A stretch of DNA of 64,000 nt from Ciona intestinalis. Lineage: Eukaryota; Chordata; Ascidiacea; Phlebobranchia; Cionidae. Positions 12,001-20,798 of this stretch are shown here, one piece after another. The translations under genes were made by a program, and so were the position numbers. Below the pieces are notes generated by a model. That model did no database searches, had not been told where the DNA came from, and saw only the letters and a program-made list of their open reading frames with translations. Numbering within the stretch: the stretch's first letter is position 1; every line of letters begins with the position of its first letter. The stretch covers positions 1,186,167 to 1,250,166 of the forward strand of contig NC_020179.2 in NCBI RefSeq assembly GCF_000224145.3, in the 5' to 3' direction.

Positions 12001-14316
12001 AACAGCAGCAACACATGGTCAAAATATGAAATATATTGTTTTAAATGTAAATTTGTCTGTATTTTTCCCCTGTATGGCTGGACAACACATATATGACAAC
12101 TGGCCAAAGGTTTGAGAAATTGAATCATGCTTTACTCCCAATATCTCTGGCTATGAGCACAACACAATTTAACAAAGATTCCACAGCTTGAATAATGAAT
12201 ATACTGTTGGTGGTAAAATTCGGCAGTGTATTCACCACATAAAAAACATGTATATATATATATATATACAGCATATATATTTTTTTTATGTGTTATATAG
12301 ATCTAAAAAATACTGGGTAAAAGTTTTTAGTACTTGGTCTCTTAATGTCATGGTGTCCACACTGGTGAGGTCCTGGGTTGGACTGGGAGCAAACATGGAG
12401 TTTGTGGTCCCACTTTGTTGGTACATTCTACCTCGCTCGATTCGCTCAAGTTCGCGAACTTTTATAAGATGTGTTTCTAATGACTAAATAGAATGTGTAA
12501 TAGGGTGGGGAAGACGGGACACCTTTTTTTATTCTATTTTTCCACCCCATTTGGTGGTAAACAACGAACATTTAAAGAATTATAAAACCAAACCCTCAGG
12601 ACTCCTATAGACCGTTGTTAATTGTTTAAAACAAGATCAGGATATTTCGACATAATATGCAACACTATGTGAATTTTATTTATCTCTTTGAATACAGTCA
12701 CGAATATCAGATTAATTAACACAGAAAAAAGTGTTAGCAGCAAAACAACAGTTGTTAAAACACTGTATATTAGGTAATGGTTTCAATATGGGTGTAGTTA
12801 TTCATGCTTGGTACTGACCTTCAGAAATGGAACAGAACCAGCACTGTTTCTCTTTGATTTGCATTGTGCTTTTCTACGCCAATTTGGTTTGTTTTTCTTT
12901 GAGTAAATATCTTCTGTGATTTTTCTTGCAGAGGGAAAATACTGTGAGAAAACAGACTATTATGAAACTGAACACAAAAGCCTACAGTATATTAATAAAC
13001 AGCAATTATTTGTTCATTTTTTAACTGCATGGTGAAAAATGGCAACTGTTACATAACAGTCTTCTATTTCATACACCTTATGCCAGTAAGAAGATACCAT
13101 GCAACTTTGTGGGTGATTATATTTTGGAGGTTTTTGTCTGCATGACATTTGGAACAAAAATAGCAGCATCAGGACTTAAACCCAGTAAACTCTGGTTTAC
13201 AGGGAAGTACTCTAACCACTGAATAATGGCACAAACCAGTTGCCCAAGTACAAATGTGTCCACAACAATAACTACAGACTCTTGAACTCAGTATCATCTG
13301 GTTTACAGGCAATGTAACCACTGTGTAACAAAGCCTATATCTATATTAAACATTTCAAATTACCCTATCTGTTTTAAACATAATCAAAGTAACTGCAAAA
13401 GGCCCATCACGCAAAATATTTAGAAAAGTTTTTAAAACCGCTGATTTAACCACTGTGTAACAACGACCTACCTAAACGTATTGACTTACCCCATCTGTTT
13501 TACACAGCACTTGCTTATTACAGTCAAACCACTGGTGAACTTTTCTAAGAGCCAGAAGTTGTTGTTCAGCCAGATGAAACTGGTTTCCAGGACCCTGGTT
13601 AGCTGCTACTACTTCAAGTAACATTTTCTCCAGCACAGAGTAAAAAATTCGGTCTTGTGTCTGCTGGTTTCGAATGTTCTTTTTGCCTGGATATTTATAC
13701 ATGAGATTAGGTATGCAGTTGGGCCTTAGTGGTGCTAGTGAAGAGTCTTCCCCCCACCTTATATGCTAACCACTAACTACTAACCCCTATAACCACTAAC
13801 CCGGGCCACTAACCATCAATACCTAACCCTAACCCCCTAACCACCAACCACTAACACTTTCCACTAGCCTATTCTGCTATGTACCAGCAGATTCTTCACT
13901 AGTGCCAAACTTTTGCACGACATAACTTCCCCTATGCACGCCAATGAATTAAATATTAAATCGAATTAAGTAGGATTTCCTAATGTGATTTAGAATTGTA
14001 CGTTTACTTGTACGATTTTTAATAATGACCTGCGTGTACACGAAAAATAACCGTCTTGCATGCGCAAGATCTCGCCAGGAACTGCCATGTTTTGCAGACT
14101 GGCCACAGATTAAATTATAACATTACATAAAACAAATCAGAAAGTAATATTACTATATATTACTTATAACTTAAATTAATGTAGAATACCTGTTAGTGCC
14201 CTCACAGCCAAATCATCTTTGAACCTTTGCATCGAACTAACCATCTTCTGATACTCAATAACCTGCATTAGGTTGCTTTGCTTCAAAATTTTCAACTCTT
14301 TGTCCGGCCCAATCAT
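1..14316 (-). CDS. IQ-motif protein, function unknown (22 exons, 3' end beyond window)
   Basis: I do not recognise the family. Exons read in order on the minus strand: 14190-14316, 13490-13686, 12819-12941, 11612-11824, 11144-11359, 9626-9793, 9246-9382, 8911-9049, 8496-8675, 8122-8182, 7478-7579, 6990-7212, 6471-6598, 5936-6058, 5526-5630, 5112-5201, 4378-4552, 2558-4167, 2127-2297, 1462-1589, 489-608, 1-61. They total 4,597 nt (about 1,532 codons) with GT/AG borders and reading phase preserved at every junction. The start chosen is the ATG at 14316, giving MIGPDKELKILKQSN. The N-terminal third looks helical and charged, the middle is disordered with repeated RPxS/T motifs, one exon is very acidic, and two IQ motifs lie near the visible C-terminal end. 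IQ motifs generally bind calmodulin or EF-hand light chains. A ciliary or centrosomal role is only a guess from motif style. Exon structure is secure; naming is not. Confidence 0.8.
489..2297 (-). CDS. Exons of the IQ protein carrying two IQ motifs
   Basis: Exon 2127-2297 contains AAVMMQRAFRKHLSRTRAAR, which fits the IQxxxRGxxxR pattern with Q, R and basic residues in register. Exon 489-608 contains ALEIQRYVRGWLVRKSL, a near-perfect IQ motif with the IQ...RG...R core. Between them, exon 1462-1589 encodes a highly basic stretch (KERSENRQRRMRESRSS). These segments predict calmodulin or light-chain binding, from knowledge of the motif. The protein continues in the partial exon 1-61 (LKNNDWELVSAVQEYRETLQ) and off the window. 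Confidence 0.85.
723..835 (+). mobile_element. SINE 3'-body fragment
   Basis: Reads ACTTGGTAACACGTAAGCAG, then GGCACGAGGTGTATGAAACA and AAGTTACATTCATTC, the 3' body of the window's tRNA-headed SINE. Confidence 0.7.
960..1075 (-). mobile_element. SINE body fragment
   Basis: CATGCCCGCTTACGAGTTAC and ATGTATGTAACTTTGT mark the reverse complement of the SINE body. Confidence 0.65.
1139..1424. mobile_element. hAT-type miniature element with TIRs
   Basis: Begins CAGGGGTGTACAAAC and ends with the complement of CAGGGGTTTCCAAAC (13 of 15 match). It is flanked by the imperfect 8-bp duplications ATCTAGAA and AACTAGAA. Terminal sequence and 8-bp target size are typical of hAT elements. No transposase is encoded. 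Confidence 0.8.
1640..1885 (-). mobile_element. SINE copy, degenerate
   Basis: CATGCCCACTTACAAGTTAC followed by GCCCAAAACACACATCCACA and AATGGTAGCAACACCAAGC; the tRNA-like end is diverged (TTGGTTTCCATGTAAGCACT). Confidence 0.65.
2333..2450 (+). mobile_element. Internal fragment of the GGGTGGGGGAAGATGGGACACC MITE
   Basis: Matches the MITE interior (CATCCCATTTTGGTAATAAAC, then TTATAAAACCGTAT) but lacks both inverted ends. Confidence 0.6.
2558..4167 (-). CDS. Large acidic low-complexity exon of the IQ protein
   Basis: One 1,610-nt exon encodes about 537 residues rich in D, E, S, K and N, with few aromatic residues and no recognisable fold. It ends in a conserved-looking segment (RPTSGRP, then DPFVEFVASTRQKQIDRN) just before the strong donor GTGAGT. 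The other exons of this gene are 61-223 nt, so this is an outlier and probably an expanded disordered region. The plus-strand open frame at 2593-3099 is its antisense shadow. Confidence 0.85.
4655..4905 (-). mobile_element. SINE copy
   Basis: GCTTACAAGCTACCACAGAG, TTGCCAAAGGGCACCAATGG and TACCCTCTGGTTCTAAAG, in the intron between 4552 and 5112. Confidence 0.65.
4931..5011 (+). repeat. Tandem duplication of about 40 bp
   Basis: AATTATTATTCCC followed by an A-run and ACACAAGTAAAGAAAAA occurs twice; the second copy has a C8 run. Confidence 0.75.
6240..6463 (+). mobile_element. SINE body ending at a splice donor
   Basis: GGTAACTGGTAAGCATACAC, GAGGTGTGTTAAACAGAACA and ATACATTCATTCC run up to donor GTGAGT of exon 6471-6598, leaving about seven bases of other intron sequence. 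Confidence 0.75.
6848..6950 (-). mobile_element. SINE tRNA-like head fragment
   Basis: CCTTGAACTCATAACCTCTG, GGTTAGAGGCAGAAGTGCTA and ATCATTGTGCCATGGTGGC are the reverse complement of the tRNA-like head. Confidence 0.7.
7705..7790 (+). repeat. Family-C dispersed repeat
   Basis: GGGTGAGGTCCTTGTCAAGG, CCAGGTTTGGCTCATTACCC and CAACACCCAAAAACC. Other copies or pieces: 4588-4652, 12360-12430, 34312-34378, 38470-38535, 47222-47300, 56270-56300. Confidence 0.6.
10395..10600 (-). mobile_element. SINE copy without tRNA-like head
   Basis: TGAATGAATTTAACTTGCTT, TCCTTGCATGGCCGGAAAAT and GCCAGCTTACAAGTTACCAT. Confidence 0.8.
10915..11150 (-). mobile_element. SINE copy overlapping the donor of exon 11144-11359
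   Basis: CTCGTGCCCGCTTACTAGTT, GGACAACCTATTAGTGACCA and GGGTTGGAGAAATAGCCCAT (the last tandemly doubled at 11018-11059), then AGCACCAGCGAGCTTTGAAC. The tRNA-like B-box stretch runs into the splice donor (TTACCTG on the plus strand). Confidence 0.7.
12500..12660 (+). mobile_element. MITE copy, right end missing
   Basis: Starts TAGGGTGGGGAAGACGGGAC and runs to GATCAGGATATTTCGACAT, then stops before the right inverted end. Confidence 0.8.
12678..12773 (+). repeat. Family-D dispersed repeat
   Basis: CTCTTTGAATACAGTCACGA and AGCAGCAAAACAACAGTTGT; degenerate copy of the 48069-48176 sequence. Confidence 0.55.
13020..13330 (-). mobile_element. Diverged SINE copies
   Basis: TTAACTGCATGGTGAAAAAT, ATACACCTTATGCCAGTAAG and GACTTAAACCCAGTAAACTC; a second head-like piece (TTGAACTCAGTATCATCTGG) follows. 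Confidence 0.55.
13718..13910. mobile_element. Miniature element with inverted ends and telomere-like core
   Basis: Left end reads GTGCTAGTGAAGAGTCT and right end AGATTCTTCACTAGTGCC, an inverted match with one change. Between them is an irregular CTAACC/CCCTAA-rich array (CTAACCCTAACCCCCTAACC). It lies 5' of exon 13490-13686 of the IQ gene. Confidence 0.7.
13960..14125 (-). repeat. Dispersed repeat, third copy, upstream of the second IQ-gene exon
   Basis: Reverse complement of the LIN54-upstream repeat: AAGTAGGATTTCCTAATGTG, TACACGAAAAATAACCGTC, AGGAACTGCCATGTTTTGCA and GACTGGCCACAGATTAAATT. Confidence 0.7.
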
Positions 14317-14554
14317 GTTATTGTTGTTAACTGGTTATGTAGCTACAGAAATGATACGGCTACCTCATACACATTTTTCAATGTAAGTGTAGAACGTAAA
14401 GAGTTGCACTTTAACTAATAAGCAAACAGGTTTTCTATCTTTATATATAGCGTACATAGCAACCCAACCAAGGAAATTTTAGTATGTAGTATAAAGAGCG
14501 TACATTTTTGCTAATTTTGTATGGGACCACGTCCATAAAATTCAGTCAGTGTAA

Positions 14555-14670
14555 CTTATTTTATCCTTGCGTGGCCGAAAAACGACAGTCGTTATAACAC
14601 GGGTGTTCATACACCTAGTGCAAGTTACAAGTTAACATGTATGTTACTTTGTGGTAATAATTTTTTAGGA
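14555..14670 (-). mobile_element. SINE body, 5' of the IQ gene
   Basis: TTATCCTTGCGTGGCCGAAA, ACGACAGTCGTTATAACACG and ATGTATGTTACTTTG; a longer copy follows at once. Confidence 0.8.
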
Positions 14671-14681
14671 TTTCTGTATGA

Positions 14682-15000
14682 ATGAATGAATGTAATTTAT
14701 TAATTTATCCCCGCGTGGCCGGAAAACGACAGTCGTTATCTCACGGGTTTAACACCTCGTGCCAGCTTACAAGTTACCATGTATGTTACTTTGTGTGTAA
14801 TTGTTTTTTGGGAGGGATTTTTTCATGTTTTTTAAGTATGGCTGATAATTTGGATAATCCATTAGTGACCACTGGGTTGAAGCAATTGTCGTTAAGTGCC
14901 TTTCCCAAGGGTTCATACGCCTACAATGGTAGCAGCCTAGAGCATTGAACCCATTACTTATGGGTTAGAGGCACTAACCGACTGTGCTACGGTCACTCCA
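14682..15000 (-). mobile_element. Near full-length tRNA-headed SINE
   Basis: ATGAATGAATGTAATTTATT start, ACGACAGTCGTTATCTCACG, GTGCCAGCTTACAAGTTACC, CAATGGTAGCAGCCTAGAGC and TTGAACCCATTACTTATGGG to GTGCTACGGTCAC. Read on the minus strand the end forms a tRNA-like head with A- and B-box-like sequence. Confidence 0.85.
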
Positions 15001-15330
15001 CCTACCGCACCGTCTGCTATCCCTAAAAGGCCAGCCCGGGCAGCCCCCACCACCCCTTTCTATCCAGCACCTAATAATGCACCAGTGCCTGCACCACTGA
15101 AAACATTTTCCCCGATACTTCTTCATGTTGTGTATTCGTTTTCCAATTTTCGAAATTGATCAGCCAACCGAGCCCTACATTTCCTAATAGTTTTTTTTTC
15201 TAGTTGTTTCATTAGGAAAGGCATTTCCTGTCTCATGACGTATGTTTTGTACATCTTTTATTAGAAAATGAGTCATTTTGTCCTAGTGAAGAAGATTGAA
15301 CATCTTCTCAATCTGAAAAAAATAGTCAGG
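15000..15330 (-). pseudogene. Decayed coding-like fragment, unknown origin
   Basis: The minus strand shows a protein-like run starting MTHFLIKDVQNIRHE and, past an A9 run that breaks the frame, a basic segment (RKCRARLADQFRKLENEY). Further on is a glycine/alanine-rich stretch (FSGAGTGALLGAG) ended by a TAG. Several frame changes and stops mean it is not functional as read. The GC-rich left end (15000-15075) differs from its AT-rich surroundings. It may derive from a mobile element; I do not recognise it. Confidence 0.35.
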
Positions 15331-15348
15331 AAATTGCGTATACACTTA

Positions 15349-15546
15349 TATAGTAGGGTGGGGAAAGATGGGACACATTTAGCAGATAGTATCCAAATAT
15401 CCTGATCGTGTTTTAAACAATTAACCACAATCAGTGGTAGACGTGAAAAAACCGTTTTAATTATTTTTCGAGTATTCTTTGTTTACTACCGAATAGGACG
15501 AGAAAATATGATGAAAAGGTGTCTTAACTTCCCCCACCATACCATA
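15349..15546 (-). mobile_element. MITE copy, both ends present
   Basis: Reverse-oriented copy: TAGTAGGGTGGGGAAAGATG to TTCCCCCACCATACCA. Confidence 0.85.
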
Positions 15547-15569
15547 TTGCAAATAAACAATAAATGAAT

Positions 15570-15660
15570 GAACGTATCTTACCTAATCCTCACGTGACCT
15601 AAAAACAAAGTCGTTATGACACGGGTGTTCTGTTTAAACGTCGTGCCAGCTTATGATTTG
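15570..15660 (-). mobile_element. SINE body fragment
   Basis: TGAATGAACGTATCTTACCT, AAGTCGTTATGACACGGGTG and TCGTGCCAGCTTATGATT. Confidence 0.7.
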
Positions 15661-16739
15661 GTATCAGTTGAACCCCACTAAAGCTTCTACAGTACACACA
15701 ATACTAAACGCGTTATCACCTCTATTTATTTTACTCAATCCATTATATCACCATTAACACAAATCAAAACCTTCTTTAATATGGTTTTATTTTTCCATAG
15801 TCTTACAACATTGCTTAACATTGTTCAAAATGGCTTTTTACCAAAATAAAGCAACTACTAAATAACTTTATTTTCTAATAAAAAAACGGTGAAAAATCTG
15901 TTTTGTATTAGTTTTTGCTTGTAAATGGTTAAAATTTCAAGCATAAGCAATGCTGAAAGTGTTAAAAAGTACAATACTTCAATAAGAAACGTTTACAAAG
16001 ATATATATATCATGGAGAGGTATTTGAAGTAAGAAAAATGTACCAGCAAGACTTTTGTTGCTAGTTGAACATATATCACTGGAACCAATAGCATAAATAT
16101 ATATATATATATATGGACATTTTGTTGGAAGTACGAAAATCTTATGTGAAAAAGGTTGTTTTAATATCGGTACAGTTACAATGTTAATGACAGTCTTCAT
16201 TTTAAACAGATTTTAAATGGGATTTTTGAGGAAAAATACAACCAAAAATTATTTTTTAAACCAATTAAAATTTAATATTACAATTTCTTTTGATAATTTT
16301 TACATTTTTTTATACTATATTATTCCTTTCAAAGCATGGTATAACAGGTCATATTTGCAACACATATGAATTACACTGTGTGTATACAAAATGAAGCCAG
16401 TTGGGGTGACGGAAAATGGTAAAAATCGGTAAAATTTTCTACACAACTTCTGCCCTTTTTAAGAGCAATGCAATGATCAAAAAAAACTAACAACTAATAA
16501 ACTAACAAAAATTTCTTATACACTGAAACCAAAGCAAAAAGGAAACAAATAAAGCATCAAAATCCAAAAATCGGTGAAATGATTTTTAGTATTTTTACCA
16601 AGTTATACATGTGTCAAAATTTGTGCAAGTATGTTGTGAAAAAGAAATAAATCTGGTTAAATTGTTTATGATATTAAGTTATAAACACCTTATTTGACTA
16701 CATTCAGTTTCCTAATTTTACTTTATATATAATATATAT

Positions 16740-16924
16740 ATATAGAAGGTTGGAGAAAGATGGGACACCCATTTCATTTTTTCTTTTTTATCCAAAAAAA
16801 ATTCAAAGAATTATAAACCGTATGCTAACGACTCCCATAGACCGTTATTAACTGTTTAAAACACGATCAGGATATTTGGATATTATGTGCTAAAGGTGTC
16901 CCATCTTCCCCCACATTACTATAG
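16740..16924 (+). mobile_element. MITE copy, just downstream of LIN54
   Basis: Both inverted ends are present (AGAAAGATGGGACACC and GGTGTCCCATCTTCCCCC). It lies 67 bp past the LIN54 stop codon and so is probably within its 3' UTR. Confidence 0.88.
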
Positions 16925-16990
16925 AAAAAAGAATGTTACTAGTTGGGCAGAAAGTTGGAAGAAAATGATGAAAACGTTTAAAAACCAAAA

Positions 16991-18808
16991 CTAAGTTGTT
17001 GGATTTGACTTTGCTTTACCAGCGGCTTGAATAATTTGCATGAGACATTTCCCAAACTCCTCAAGAACCATCATTTCAGTTTGGTTCGAGGAACGGTTAG
17101 TTTTCTCTGCCTCTTCTGCCTGGGCAAGTAAGCAGGTACATGTGGCTTCTATCACCTCTTGGGTAAAGAATGTATAAGGCAGTCGTTCTCCACTGGCGCT
17201 GTGGTACGTCTGTGGGCGCTGAGTTGGCCGTATTTCCCCAATATGGGTACTTATTCTGCTTTTTGAGGCCGCTTGTTGCTGGCAGCGTACAGCTGCAGCG
17301 TCAGCTAAGTTCATGAGTGGATGTTGTTCTTTCAGAGCTACACTATCTTCTTCCAGGTTTTTACATCCTATACACTTGCACTTGGATGTGCATGGTATGC
17401 GGGCCTCGTAACATTCACAGTAGTTTTTCAGGCAGCCTGAGCGTTTGCAGTTACAGCCCTTTTGGTGAGTCCTATTTGCATCTCTGCCTCTGCCAATTTT
17501 CGGCCGAAAAGCCATAGGATTTCTTTCCAAACAGGACTTTATTGCTTTTGAACGGTCGGTATCGAATTCGAGGTTGTTATGGCAGTTTATGCAGTTGCAC
17601 GAATCGCAAAAGTGTCCGTTTGCAAAGCACTCGCAATACAACTTTAAACACATAGATTTTGTGCAGTTACATGGCTTACGGATTTTACCATTCATAACTA
17701 CTTTCTGTGTAGTGTTGCTCTGAATGGTCGGATTTATATCCGTGCTTCCAGTTGCTGCAGACTCTGAGCTATACACAATGGAGCCAGTATTGAGCTGTTT
17801 TTTGAGCTGTTCCACATACTTTGCAGGTACCATTGCATAGCCAATGTTGCCTGCTTGTAGCAAAGCCCCCTGTGACATGTTAGCCACACTCTGCTGCTGG
17901 TTTGTAGTAACAGAGGCAGTGGCTGGCATTATAAGCCTTTGATGGGGTTTATTTTGCTGTTGTATTGTCCTCTGATAAGGCTGAATGTTAACAAAAGGCT
18001 GCTGTTGCTGTTGTTGAACCAGAGTTGTACCTGGAGGTAGCTCATTTGCATGCGCTGTTACATAATTGGTAACGCCACTGGTTTGGTTTTGTCCATTTGC
18101 TGGAACCAGTCTCACGCATGGCATCTTAACACCAGGAATTTGAATTCTTTGTGGTACTGGTACAAAAGTTTGCTGCTGGTTTGACTGTATGTTAGAGACA
18201 GCTATCCTGTTACTGGTTGGGGCAGAGGATATAAATGTTTGGAATTGGAACTTTGGGTTATTGGCTGTGGACTGGGAATTTGTAATGCTTACTGTGTTAT
18301 GCACTGTTGGGTGAGATGGGTGTATCATTGAGACTTTTAGAGATGTTTTCATTGGTGATATTGGAATCTTAAATCCTCCTTTTACAGGTGATAGGGTTAT
18401 ATTTCCGCCTTTAACTGTCACTGTTTGCAGAGCTGGCAGTTTTGCTTGATTAGAAACACTTGTAAACTGTGTGCTTGGACTCAGGCTCGCACTTGCAGGA
18501 CGCTTTAAAACATACTTTGTAATGATCGGGTTACCAACTTTTTGCTGCGTAAATACCTGTATAGGCTGTGTAGAAACTGCAGCACCAGCCAAGCCTGTAG
18601 GTTGTATTATAGAAGAGTTAGGAACAAGATTTTGCTGTGTTGTGCTATCAGTTTGGCTATTTTGGCTATCCACTTCCATTAACATAGTTTCAATGGCGTC
18701 ATCAGTTATATCATGGGCATTGTCAGGGCTCATAGATTCCATTTTAACTTCTCCTTCTATGCGGTCAAGCATGCTGTCAATGTCTGGTCCGTTTTGAAAT
18801 GACTCCAT
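16991..18808 (-). CDS. LIN54: LIN54, CXC-domain DNA-binding subunit of DREAM/MuvB
   Basis: A single 605-codon open frame. An in-frame TGA lies three codons before the ATG, which fixes the start. Residues 1-375 are Q/T/S/V-rich and disordered, with a six-glutamine run. Two tesmin/TSO1-type CXC repeats follow. The first starts near C380 ([16 protein letters not shown]) and the second near C452 ([16 protein letters not shown]), joined by a short linker, [11 protein letters not shown]. The tyrosine preceding CEC in each repeat matches the minor-groove contact residue known for human LIN54. The C-terminus ([19 protein letters not shown], then LEEFGKCL) matches the conserved LIN54 tail that contacts the MuvB core. 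In the family, LIN54 recognises CHR promoter elements (TTYGAA) to control cell-cycle genes. The coding region has no introns, unlike its neighbours, which could mean ancient retroposition or intron loss. Confidence 0.95.
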   Translation of the reverse strand: MESFQNGPDIDSMLDRIEGEVKMESMSPDNAHDITDDAIETMLMEVDSQNSQTDSTTQQNLVPNSSIIQPTGLAGAAVSTQPIQVFTQQKVGNPIITKYVLKRPASASLSPSTQFTSVSNQAKLPALQTVTVKGGNITLSPVKGGFKIPISPMKTSLKVSMIHPSHPTVHNTVSITNSQSTANNPKFQFQTFISSAPTSNRIAVSNIQSNQQQTFVPVPQRIQIPGVKMPCVRLVPANGQNQTSGVTNYVTAHANELPPGTTLVQQQQQQPFVNIQPYQRTIQQQNKPHQRLIMPATASVTTNQQQSVANMSQGALLQAGNIGYAMVPAKYVEQLKKQLNTGSIVYSSESAATGSTDINPTIQSNTTQKVVMNGKIRKPCNCTKSMCLKLYCECFANGHFCDSCNCINCHNNLEFDTDRSKAIKSCLERNPMAFRPKIGRGRDANRTHQKGCNCKRSGCLKNYCECYEARIPCTSKCKCIGCKNLEEDSVALKEQHPLMNLADAAAVRCQQQAASKSRISTHIGEIRPTQRPQTYHSASGERLPYTFFTQEVIEATCTCLLAQAEEAEKTNRSSNQTEMMVLEEFGKCLMQIIQAAGKAKSNPTT

Positions 18809-19060
18809 CTTGATTCAAGGTTTGTTTTAAATTTTAATTTTAATTAAAACCAACATTCTGTAACAAGATTGGAAAAATTAAAACCAAAATAATTTTTTAG
18901 ATTTGAATCATAAAACATTTCAAAATTACCAGATTAGGCCTATTATATCGCATACCATACAACCTGTCATATAAATTTAAGACTTAGCCTGTTGGCCATA
19001 ACTCAATAGCTGTAATAAAGTTTTTACAACCAGAGTAAACAAACACACAGCCTTAAAACT

Positions 19061-19210
19061 ATTGTAATTTGTTCGCCAGTCTATCGGTGTAACTCTTTTT
19101 CAGTGGACACAATTTATAGTAGGCCAGTTTGCAGAGTATGGCAGTTCCTAAAGAGCTCTCACGCATGCTATACGGTTATTTTACACGAAAATCCTACTAA
19201 TTTTATTACA
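19061..19210 (+). repeat. Dispersed repeat upstream of LIN54, copy 1
   Basis: TTGTTCGCCAGTCTATCGGT start, ATAGTAGGCCAGTTTGCAGA, AAAATCCTACTAATTTTATT end. It is directly repeated next to it. Confidence 0.75.
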
Positions 19211-19212
19211 TA

Positions 19213-19410
19213 TTTGTAATTTGTTCGCCAGTCTATCGGTGCTACTAACTCCTTTTTATTCGCCAGTGGGCACAATTTATAATAGGCCAGTCTGTGCGTG
19301 CAAAACGATTATTTTTCGCATGCCCACGTGCTATTCCCTAAAAGTCAAGAAAGTACATACATTTCCAAGCCACATTAGGAATCTGTGAAAATCCTACTAA
19401 TTTTATTACA
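19213..19410 (+). repeat. Dispersed repeat upstream of LIN54, copy 2
   Basis: Same start and end as 19061-19210 (TTGTTCGCCAGTCTATCGGT; AAATCCTACTAATTTTATTA), with extra sequence in the middle (TTCGCATGCCCACGTGCTAT). Confidence 0.75.
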
Positions 19411-20798
19411 AATTTTTTCATTGTTTAATCAATTGGTGTGCGTGGGACAATTATGGCGTGCATAACCAAAAGTTTGTAAAAAAATCACTCGTGCACCTGC
19501 CATACTGAAATTTGTTTTGGGTTCAAGTTAACATGATGTAGACCATACCCTAATCAAGAGACAGGAATTATCACAGAAACTTTTTACACTGCAAATCCCA
19601 ATAAAAAAGTGCTAAGCAAAATTTTATTTCCTACATATAAAGCCTAATTTAAGGTTTTAAAACAAAATTGAATACACATATTGTTAATAATATATATTTC
19701 CCTTTGTTGATATCTTATTGGCTAAACGTTAAACATTTAAAAAAATATTCAAAGAGTGTTTTGATGAAACAGTCCACCTACAAAAATTTAACTTTACAAT
19801 CTAGCTGGATAGGTACAGGTCTGTACATGCTGGTTAGTTTTAAATAATATACACATAAATCATTGTTTAAACTGTCATATAAAAATCCATTATTAATTAA
19901 CAGTTAACACTAATCAATGCAACCCCCAAATATATTTTACAAAACCATTATTAAATGGATCTAGCACTTTTTACAGTGGTGATTCTAGTCACCTCATGTT
20001 TGTGAGATAAGGCACTTAAGCTAACTGTTCTGCAGAGGCAGACTAAAAAAATACATTATACACAATTAAACACACACACAAAAAAAGGTTTAGCTTAACA
20101 AAAAAAAGGAAAAGGGACGATTTTTAAATTCACGGTATTTAATTTAACGCTCAGAATTGTTTTACTCAAAAAGCGAGTGCCATACGCAATAAAAATACCG
20201 TGAAAACTTTCTTGTTTTCCAATTTCCCGCAAACGACCTCAAACCAAAATCCATTTTGTTCAATTTTCCTACTTCGTTTCGGAAAGTGCGAAAAAGTCGT
20301 TACAGCGAAAAGATCGCCATAGACAACGCAAATTAATTATTTTCGATTTATTTTCTCCCTAATTCCAAAAACATCTACGGTATTTTGTTTTTTTCCACGA
20401 ACTACATGTTTTATTACATCTTGTTTATTGATATAACAAACTTCTATGTTTTTAAAACGCAGGTTCTTCTGCAAAGTGCCCATTTTTACCTAAAACCAAC
20501 GCAAAATCGTTCATAAAATATATATTTTCCAAATGCTATGCACATTGAACGACATAAATTCTACAAATACGTCTATTGATATATTAATGTACAATAAACC
20601 TAAAAGCCAATAAGCAATTATATACAGCTAGGCAGCAAAGAACTATTTCATTCTATAGCAACAAAATAAAAATATATACGAATTTGCAAATTTGACACAG
20701 TGTTACAAAATGCCTATAAATTTGAAAATTTACAGAAAATATGCTTTCCCAAAAGATTGCTAACTATTACATGAAAATCAACATTTTCTATTTTGTTT

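Larger units (their letters stand above)
14317..16990. other. Intergenic gap between the IQ gene and LIN54
   Basis: About 2.7 kb between the start codon of the IQ gene and the stop codon of LIN54. It holds two SINE copies (14555-14670, 14682-15000), a decayed coding-like fragment (about 15000-15330), two MITE copies (15349-15546, 16740-16924), a SINE piece (15570-15660) and a TA microsatellite near 16096-16114. The rest, about 15700-16740, is plain AT-rich sequence and probably includes the LIN54 3' UTR. I see no convincing promoter motif. Confidence 0.7.
18809..20798. other. Intergenic gap between LIN54 and DYNC2H1
   Basis: About 2.0 kb upstream of LIN54 and downstream of the DYNC2H1 stop codon. 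It contains a directly duplicated repeat (19061-19210 and 19213-19410). The remainder is AT-rich with no open frame worth calling. Minus-strand AATAAA hexamers occur near 20346-20351, 20409-20414 and 20424-20429 and could serve the DYNC2H1 3' end, but I cannot choose one. The LIN54 promoter should lie here. Confidence 0.6.

Noticed and set aside
12188..12487. 99-codon plus-strand open frame
   Set aside because: Covers a TA microsatellite and a family-C repeat; low-complexity translation.
17317..17517. Plus-strand open frame with many cysteines
   Set aside because: Antisense to the LIN54 CXC repeats.
18471..18797. Plus-strand open frame over the LIN54 start
   Set aside because: Antisense shadow of the LIN54 N-terminal region.
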